A DNA stretch of 57,891 nt from assembly GCA_016214075.1 (NCBI GenBank), contig JACRPI010000046.1:1-57891 (forward strand), given 5' to 3'. The DNA is from Candidatus Woesearchaeota archaeon (GTDB lineage: Archaea; Nanobdellota; Nanobdellia; Woesearchaeales; DSVV01). Numbering within the stretch: position 1 is the stretch's first letter; every line of letters begins with the position of its first letter. The translations under genes and the position numbers were made by a program. Below the pieces are notes generated by a model that saw only the letters and a program-made list of their open reading frames with translations, was not told the origin of the DNA and ran no database searches. Of this stretch, positions 52,774 through 57,891 are shown in pieces.

Positions 52774-55080
52774 ATGATATCATTTGATGATTGGGGGTCG
52801 AAGGCATGTACTTTTTTTCGCAATAGGCGGCTTGCTCCCTTTGACGAGTGTGGGATTGTTTTAGAGGATATTCTTCGAAGACGGGTTGAAGAAAAAAGAG
52901 ATGCATTTGTTTCTGTTGCTTCTGGAGATTATATTAAGGGTTTTCGTCTGGCTTTTGATGAATTTGATGCCGCGGGTTTTATTCCTCCTCCAAATATGAT
53001 ACTGCCAATGCTCGAAACTCTTTATGATGGAGATTTAACAAAAGTTGCTCAGACTCTTGAGAATTGGGAGCAGAAATGGCAACGGGGCTTTCGTTATGAT
53101 CTTCTTGGATACTTTGAAGAAGTAGCTGCAACAGATAAAGAACTCCTTCGTCATTATGAACTTCTCCCAGAGCAACGGGAACGTTTGCAGTTTATGCGTG
53201 CACATCCAGAAGCAACAGAGATTGGGAATTATGTTGACGCATGGATTTCTGAAAAAAGAATACATTCTACTGATCAGGAGATTGCGAGGCAGGCATGTCT
53301 CTTTGGATGGGCGCATGTGTGGAATCTTGTTTCACAAAAAGAAACTCTTTCTGCAGAAAATTGGCAGCGATTATATCACGCAGTCACCATCACTATGTTG
53401 ACACCAGACTTGTATCAAGATATACCGCTTCATTCCTTTGAACTTGCAGAAATGAGTTATCTTCATGCTCCAGATTCCGTCAGAAAACTTCTTGGCGGTT
53501 TATTGTACGCAAAGGTTCTCGAAGTTGAAGGGGTGCAAGCACTCAAGAAACCAGTCATTGCAGAGCTTGAAAGAATTCTTGCGGGAGAAGATTTATTTTC
53601 TTCTTCCAGCTTTGTTCGTTTTGATGCCGCGAAAGATGCAGGGTATTTTGTGGAAGATACTGAACACTATTTTGTCTTCAAGCGAACACACAAACAAGAA
53701 GTGGATGCACTTTCCGGGATTGCTGCAATCATGATCAATCCTTCCATGACTTATTATCGTGTTGCTGCACGATATAGTCCCCGTTTTTTTAATAGTCGTG
53801 ATGGTTCTCCAAACTTTCCTCGCTCTCCTGAGGAATTTCACGCACTTCTTGATGAAGCAAAAATGAATCCTCAACTCAAAGCATACTTTGAAATTCCCTG
53901 CGTCAAACTTGGTGGGCTTGTTTTGAAATTGCCAGGCGATGCTCGCGTTTTGAGCATGCACAATGAAGGTAAAACAGCTGCGGAACAGCTTGATTTGGCA
54001 GCAGATGATAGCAAAAAAATGGAGATCTGTCGTGATGCACTTACGATGTTAAGTAAATTTCATCTCATGGTTACAGAAAATCTTGTTCATTATAATGGTA
54101 AATGGTATCCTGCGCCAGGAATGCAAGGATATGTCGGCAGACCCGCAATTCCACAAATTAAGTATCGAAATTTTCTTGAACGACGTATTGCTGGAACAAA
54201 AGACGTTCCTCGCTTGCCAAGAAATTCTCATCTTGAAAATGTTCTTGACGCAACTGATGATCTTTCAGCTTTTCTTCAACGTGGTTGTGTTGGCGCGGTT
54301 TTGCTTGACGCCCATGACGCAAATATCACTGAACATGGGGTGATTGATGTTGCAAAGCTTTCCATCGCAAACTTTTTTTATGATGTTGCCCGCTTTTTGT
54401 ATGGGAATTCTTTTGAGAGAAAGAGAAATTTAAATTTTCATGCTCTTCGTGAACATTATATTTCTACTTTGATTGCTATTGTTTCTGAAACACACATTGC
54501 GCATAATGATGAAAGTGGTGGAGATTTTGAGAGTGTTTGTCGTGACTATAAAAATTGGAGAACGCGCGATGAACTTCTTGCTGCGCATACGCCCGCATAC
54601 AAGCAAATGATGCGTCGAGGTCACAACAAACGAGTATCTCCTTCTTTTATTGAAGCGCAATGTTCTCATACGCTGCTTGATTTGGTTATGAGCTGGGATT
54701 GCTGCAAACCAGATGCAGCAGAACATATGCGAGAATATTGTCAGGCTGCCGCAATATTTGTTTCCATGGGTGAGACTGGAGCTTTGCTCCATCAATTCTC
54801 TTCTGCATCTTCATCACACAAAGATTTTCTTGAACAAGAACTGCAGTATGCTGTTGCAAACTCTTTTGCTCTGATGCGTGAACAAGGATTTACTACTCTT
54901 GCTGGAAATTGGAGAACCTATCTTGCAATGTCTGGCAAAATTCCAGACGCATATCTTCAGCAGGAATCTCTTCTTCCTGCAAATACATTTATTCCAGATT
55001 TAGCAAAACGCGTCTTTGATGCTGTTTATGCCGCTCCCCGACGATTTCCCGTTTTGCTTCCCAATTTAACCTATACCTAA
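52774..55080 (+). CDS. Large hypothetical protein with faint kinase-like signature
   Basis: A 768-aa protein of unrecognised family, largely helical, with no signal peptide or membrane helix. GAVLLDAHDANITEHGVIDV (from residue 507) followed by FFYDVARFLYG resembles the catalytic loop (HxDxxxxN), metal-binding D and following helix of aminoglycoside-phosphotransferase-like kinases; the histidine and aspartate are present in modified order. Upstream, LSKFHLMVTENLVHYNGKWY could be part of the same lobe. The first 300 residues match nothing known to me. Its last 4 nt overlap the convergent PhoU-like gene. Confidence 0.6.
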   Translation: MISFDDWGSKACTFFRNRRLAPFDECGIVLEDILRRRVEEKRDAFVSVASGDYIKGFRLAFDEFDAAGFIPPPNMILPMLETLYDGDLTKVAQTLENWEQKWQRGFRYDLLGYFEEVAATDKELLRHYELLPEQRERLQFMRAHPEATEIGNYVDAWISEKRIHSTDQEIARQACLFGWAHVWNLVSQKETLSAENWQRLYHAVTITMLTPDLYQDIPLHSFELAEMSYLHAPDSVRKLLGGLLYAKVLEVEGVQALKKPVIAELERILAGEDLFSSSSFVRFDAAKDAGYFVEDTEHYFVFKRTHKQEVDALSGIAAIMINPSMTYYRVAARYSPRFFNSRDGSPNFPRSPEEFHALLDEAKMNPQLKAYFEIPCVKLGGLVLKLPGDARVLSMHNEGKTAAEQLDLAADDSKKMEICRDALTMLSKFHLMVTENLVHYNGKWYPAPGMQGYVGRPAIPQIKYRNFLERRIAGTKDVPRLPRNSHLENVLDATDDLSAFLQRGCVGAVLLDAHDANITEHGVIDVAKLSIANFFYDVARFLYGNSFERKRNLNFHALREHYISTLIAIVSETHIAHNDESGGDFESVCRDYKNWRTRDELLAAHTPAYKQMMRRGHNKRVSPSFIEAQCSHTLLDLVMSWDCCKPDAAEHMREYCQAAAIFVSMGETGALLHQFSSASSSHKDFLEQELQYAVANSFALMREQGFTTLAGNWRTYLAMSGKIPDAYLQQESLLPANTFIPDLAKRVFDAVYAAPRRFPVLLPNLTYT

Positions 55081-55985
55081 AATTCTTTCATTCTCATTTC
55101 AAGGACAGGTCCATTCAAATCAAAGAGCAGTGCTCTGATACTCATACAATAAAATAATGGTTTTACTTCTTTCTTTGTGATTTTTGCAATAATCTCTTCT
55201 TCTTTGCGCTCTATTCTTCTTCTTTCTTTTCCAAAGTCTACGACTTTTTGCATGGAAAAATTGTAATATAGTCCTTCGAAGTGTGCCGCAAATGCGCAAA
55301 GTTCTTCTATCAGTTCCTGAATCTCTTTACTTGGCTTTTCTTTGTACTCAAGATACCATCGACAAATATATTTAAACCTATCTGCTATTTTTTCCAACTG
55401 TACTGCAAGGTGATATTGTTCTGCAATATGTTCTTCTGCATATCCTAAGAGCAGCATTCTTCTTGAATAATTTGCAAACACTGCCATGAGATTGTCTTTA
55501 AGTATCACTTCTGCCATCTTCTCTTTGTTATTTTTTTCCAGCGCTTTTTTTGTTTCCTGTGCCATCTCTTGCACCATCTGAAAACATTTTCTGTAAAGGA
55601 CATCAAATGTTTCTGTGTCCATGTTCATGATTCGCTGGATGGTGATTACATTTTTTTCATGCTTCATGACTTGATGCCCTTGCATGGATTGTGTTGCTTC
55701 TAGAATCGCCTTTGCTTCCTCAATTATTCCATATTTGATATTTATCTCGTCATATCCTGCTTTGTAAAGAGCACCAACAATTCTATGCGTCATAGGCAGT
55801 GTTCCTGTCACGTTAACATTAATTTTTGTATCCCCTTTTTCTGGTTGCTTGCTGATACTGATTGTACTTCCCTGCTCTTTTAGAAAAATACTGCTTCCCT
55901 TCCTGACATTGTATTTTTTTGTCCATTTGCTGGGGAGTGAGACGACTAATGTACTTGGACCCTGCTTCATCACTTTTCTTTCCAT
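55077..55985 (-). CDS. PhoU-like phosphate regulator with N-terminal AbrB domain
   Basis: A 302-aa protein. Residues about 1-50 are an AbrB/SpoVT DNA-binding domain (RKVMKQGPSTLVVSLPSKWT, then VRKGSSIFLKEQGSTISIS). The rest is two helical PhoU-like bundles (FDVLYRKCFQMVQEMAQETK, then YHLAVQLEKIADRFKYICRW, including the E..AD..K pattern). This two-domain form is common in archaea and is thought to regulate phosphate uptake. No Pst transporter genes are adjacent. A CATTTAAAAG element near 56010-56022 is the probable promoter. Confidence 0.88.
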   Translation of the reverse strand: MERKVMKQGPSTLVVSLPSKWTKKYNVRKGSSIFLKEQGSTISISKQPEKGDTKINVNVTGTLPMTHRIVGALYKAGYDEINIKYGIIEEAKAILEATQSMQGHQVMKHEKNVITIQRIMNMDTETFDVLYRKCFQMVQEMAQETKKALEKNNKEKMAEVILKDNLMAVFANYSRRMLLLGYAEEHIAEQYHLAVQLEKIADRFKYICRWYLEYKEKPSKEIQELIEELCAFAAHFEGLYYNFSMQKVVDFGKERRRIERKEEEIIAKITKKEVKPLFYCMSIRALLFDLNGPVLEMRMKEF

Positions 55986-56116
55986 ATTTTCTTTGTATTT
56001 GCCTGCTTCTTTTAAATGTTATTCACATATTGATATTTTCATAACATATATATGTCAGTATGCATCATCATTATATTGTGATTAAACTTACATTCCCTTC
56101 ACTGTTTCTGCCTATT

Positions 56117-56908
56117 ATGGCACTTGACGACAATCTTGCAGCTTTTATGGCTGAACTGAGACCAGAACACATCGCACCACTCATTGATCACACTGTTTTA
56201 CATGCGCTTACGACAACATCAGACGTTGATCGAGTTATTTCTGAAGCACAAGAGTATGGATTTGCAGCAGTCTGTATTCCTGCTCGATTTGTTGCCTACG
56301 CATCTTCGCAGCTTTCAGGAAGTTCTGTTGGTCTTGCGACTGTCGTGAATTTTCCTTTAGCAAACGATACTGACGTTGCTGTTTGCGTCGCAACAGCAGA
56401 CGCAATTCGCAATGGCGCGAATGAAGTAGATATGGTTGCTAATCCTTCTCTTGTAGGAAGTCCTCTTTATGCCGCACAGATTCGAGCAGTTGCGCAGACT
56501 GTTTTGAATAATAAGGGAAACATGCTCAAAGTCATTATTGAAGCAGGTTATCTTTCTCCAGAGGGTGTTCGTTCTGCAACACAAGCAGTTGTTTCTGTTG
56601 CTCAAGATTTTCCAAATCTTCGTTTTATGACCAAAACAAGCACAGGAATGGCACAGGAAACATATCTTGTCGCAAAATATGATGGCACAAAGAAAACTGG
56701 CGCTCGTCCAGAAGATCTTGAAATTATTTACGATGTCCATCGCGCTTCAGGTTTAGGTACTCTTGGGATTAAAGCGTCAGGCGGTGTTCGCTCTTTCCAA
56801 GACGCGGGAGTTGCGCTGTATGCAATGGGCGCGCGATCTGTTGCTGATTTGCATCCTACTCTTTATCGCTTAGGAACTTCTTCTGGCGTCAGTATTGTAA
56901 AGCGTTAA
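56117..56908 (+). CDS. deoC: Deoxyribose-phosphate aldolase
   Basis: A 263-aa class I aldolase that splits 2-deoxyribose 5-phosphate into acetaldehyde and glyceraldehyde 3-phosphate. LIDHTVLHALTTTSDVDRVI at the N-terminus, NGANEVDMVANPS, the Schiff-base lysine motif FMTKTSTGMA and the second lysine in LGIKASGGVRSF are all in place. The frame is open from 56060, but the ATG at 56117 agrees with the family. Its stop overlaps the end of the convergent hypothetical gene by 4 nt. Confidence 0.95.
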   Translation: MALDDNLAAFMAELRPEHIAPLIDHTVLHALTTTSDVDRVISEAQEYGFAAVCIPARFVAYASSQLSGSSVGLATVVNFPLANDTDVAVCVATADAIRNGANEVDMVANPSLVGSPLYAAQIRAVAQTVLNNKGNMLKVIIEAGYLSPEGVRSATQAVVSVAQDFPNLRFMTKTSTGMAQETYLVAKYDGTKKTGARPEDLEIIYDVHRASGLGTLGIKASGGVRSFQDAGVALYAMGARSVADLHPTLYRLGTSSGVSIVKR

Positions 56909-57522
56909 GCGTCATAGCTTTCTTTTTGCTGTCTTGTTATTATTCCTTTTGTTGCTAAACAATAAATTGTTGTTCCAAGATTTTCCTGAAGTTGGTCGAG
57001 TTGGTTGCAGTATGTTGCGAATGCACCTGTGTTAAAACCCATTTCTTCCTTATGTCTTGCTACTATTCCCATTGTTCTTCTGACGCTTTCCACTTTATAC
57101 GCAATAAGCGCTTCTACTGTTCCTCCTTTGTAGAGCATGATATAATCAAACAACGCTTCTCGTTGTGGAGTTTTCTCTTCAGAAAATAACTCTTGCTCTT
57201 CTTCTTCAGTCTTGAAAAAATATGCGCCAAAAACCGCGCCAATCATACTATATAGCAATCCTTTAAACGCGAGTGGGCTCAGTGTCTTTTTGCTTGTAGC
57301 AGGAATTGTAACTCTTCCTGTCTTTGTTTCATAATCTACTTCTGCTTCGCCAAACGTGAGGACATTTTCTTCTGTTTCTGCTCTTTCAAATGTCTCCACA
57401 TAAATATCTACTGTTATTTTTTCTATCTGCGCGCTTGCTCTTGTTCGTTGAATAATTTCTTCCAGAAGTAGTCTTTCCTCTCTTGATTGCGGTTGGTAGT
57501 TTATTCTGACTTCTCCGACCAT
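56905..57522 (-). CDS. Hypothetical protein
   Basis: A 205-aa protein of unrecognised family. The N-terminal third is charged and strand-rich (VEVRINYQPQ-like opening; ITVDIYVETFERAETEENVL). A moderately hydrophobic helix (LAFKGLLYSMIGAVFGAYFF) follows, then an acidic segment and a helical C-terminus (ALFDYIMLYKGGTVEALIAY). No catalytic motif was seen. It converges with deoC and its start faces repeat copy D. Confidence 0.55.
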   Translation of the reverse strand: MVGEVRINYQPQSREERLLLEEIIQRTRASAQIEKITVDIYVETFERAETEENVLTFGEAEVDYETKTGRVTIPATSKKTLSPLAFKGLLYSMIGAVFGAYFFKTEEEEQELFSEEKTPQREALFDYIMLYKGGTVEALIAYKVESVRRTMGIVARHKEEMGFNTGAFATYCNQLDQLQENLGTTIYCLATKGIITRQQKESYDA

Positions 57523-57566
57523 TGTCTTAGGTGCTTGTTCATACTATAAAAAGTGAACGACATAAT

Positions 57567-57656
57567 CAGTGGTGGACATAAATAAATTATACTTGTGTCC
57601 GCCACTGGAATAGTAAACGACATGCAGTCCCATATTTTGTTTGTGTCGTTTACTAT
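57567..57656 (+). repeat. Double-hairpin repeat element, copy D
   Basis: Hairpin 1 has a 15-bp stem (57567-57581 with 57593-57607) with two G-T pairs that would be G-U in plus-strand RNA. The GAATAGTAAAC core and a perfect 13-bp hairpin 2 (57610-57622 with 57644-57656) follow. Both stems differ in sequence from copies A-C yet stay paired. A partial extra arm GTGAACGACAT lies just upstream at about 57553-57563. The element is upstream of tRNA-Gln. Confidence 0.85.
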
Positions 57657-57666
57657 AATCAGAAGC

Positions 57667-57679
57667 AAAATATATAAGC
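57667..57679 (+). promoter_or_regulatory. TATA box of tRNA-Gln
   Basis: AAAATATATAAGC lies about 33 nt upstream of the mature tRNA 5' end, consistent with a short precursor leader. Confidence 0.6.
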
Positions 57680-57706
57680 GGTTGCTTTTTTCAGTAGTTT
57701 ATCATT

Positions 57707-57779
57707 AGCCCCGTAGTCTAGCGGTCAAGGATAGGGGACTCTGGATCCTCTGACGGCAGTTCGAATCTGCCCGGGGCTA
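57707..57779 (+). tRNA. tRNA-Gln(CTG)
   Basis: Acceptor stem AGCCCCG/CGGGGCT, D-loop with GG, anticodon stem GGGGA/TCCTC (one G-T pair) with loop CTCTGGA (anticodon CTG, codon CAG), T-arm GGCAG-TTCGAAT-CTGCC, discriminator A. Intronless, no encoded CCA. A run of T follows directly. Confidence 0.95.
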
Positions 57780-57785
57780 TTTTTT
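57780..57785 (+). terminator. Oligo-T terminator of tRNA-Gln
   Basis: Six T residues follow the discriminator base, a typical archaeal transcription stop for a tRNA gene. Confidence 0.5.
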
Positions 57786-57820
57786 GTTTGGGATATATAC
57801 ATCTCCAATTTTTTTACGCT

Positions 57821-57832
57821 TTATAAATGCCT
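57821..57832 (+). promoter_or_regulatory. Putative TATA box of a feature beyond the window
   Basis: A CTTTATAAATGC-type element lies 60 nt before the window end. Transcription would begin near 57850. The remaining sequence is too short to say what is transcribed. Confidence 0.35.
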
Positions 57833-57891
57833 CTTTTCGTGCATAGTCCCGACAGAGGAAGCGCAGAAATATTTTCTCAGATCACCCATCC

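Noticed and set aside
57850-57891. Start of an RNase P RNA or other stable RNA at the right edge
   Set aside because: A CAGAGGAAG string is present, but the conserved RNase P core is not, and only about 40 nt are available.

Overview
The window looks like a chromosome segment of an AT-rich archaeon, most likely a DPANN lineage (Woesearchaeota/Pacearchaeota-like; this assignment is inference). Evidence for Archaea: genes for Rpo4 and Rpo11, eL21, class I lysyl-tRNA synthetase, archaeal-type TrpRS, prefoldin alpha, SRP54, FtsY, aIF5B, aIF6, aEF1-beta, Trm1, ZPR1, archaeal PEP carboxylase and an archaeal SepF. Many transcription units also have an AT-rich TATA element centred about 25-28 nt upstream of the start codon, i.e. 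leaderless mRNAs. Mixed in are genes of bacterial type: a GroES/GroEL pair with strong Shine-Dalgarno sites, and GyrB.

Layout. 1-3.0 kb: hairpins, groES-groEL, then rpo4 and rpl21e on the minus strand. 3-12 kb: LysRS, a small MscS-like channel, SHMT, small membrane or hypothetical proteins, a 709-aa membrane-anchored unknown, TrpRS and a NYN nuclease. 12-22 kb: an Lrp-type regulator behind a repeated operator-like array, a small phosphatase, a methyltransferase, SepF, an HTH-CBS regulator, ZPR1, RtcA, a VapBC module with a palindromic operator, a long coiled-coil protein, a zinc ribbon and aEF1-beta. 22-28 kb: Trm1, a histidine phosphatase coupled to a PEP-mobile-domain protein and divergent from a tandem-Lrp regulator, then a winged-helix gene and a RelE-like toxin. 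28-37 kb: aIF5B with a PUA protein, tRNA-Thr, a DUF2238-like membrane protein, tRNA-Val, an aminotransferase, PEP carboxylase, a caspase-fold-like protein, a Nudix hydrolase, and aIF6 coupled to a prepilin peptidase. 37-42 kb: a 50-aa AbrB-like gene coupled to a 971-aa protein with two GHKL ATPase units and a HEXXH motif, divergent from a DUF4143 ATPase. 42-58 kb: FtsY, prefoldin alpha, SRP54, two degenerate Nudix paralogues, a phosphoesterase, two divergent exported proteins, Rpo11, GyrB, a 768-aa unknown with a faint kinase-like signature, a PhoU-like regulator, DeoC, a hypothetical gene and tRNA-Gln.

Most of the window is housekeeping information-processing and central metabolism. The unusual content is (i) the AbrB-like/tandem-GHKL/HEXXH operon; (ii) a family of four dispersed double-hairpin elements whose stems differ in sequence but keep pairing; (iii) other palindromic or structured intergenic elements, including a GC-rich three-helix element with a GNRA tetraloop, a cloverleaf-like element, two copies of a CCCATTGCAC palindrome, and two loci resembling IS200/IS605 ends without a transposase; and (iv) enzyme-fold proteins that appear to have lost catalytic residues. 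No CRISPR array, rRNA or complete insertion sequence was seen. All product calls come from reading motifs and overall resemblance; no database search was run.
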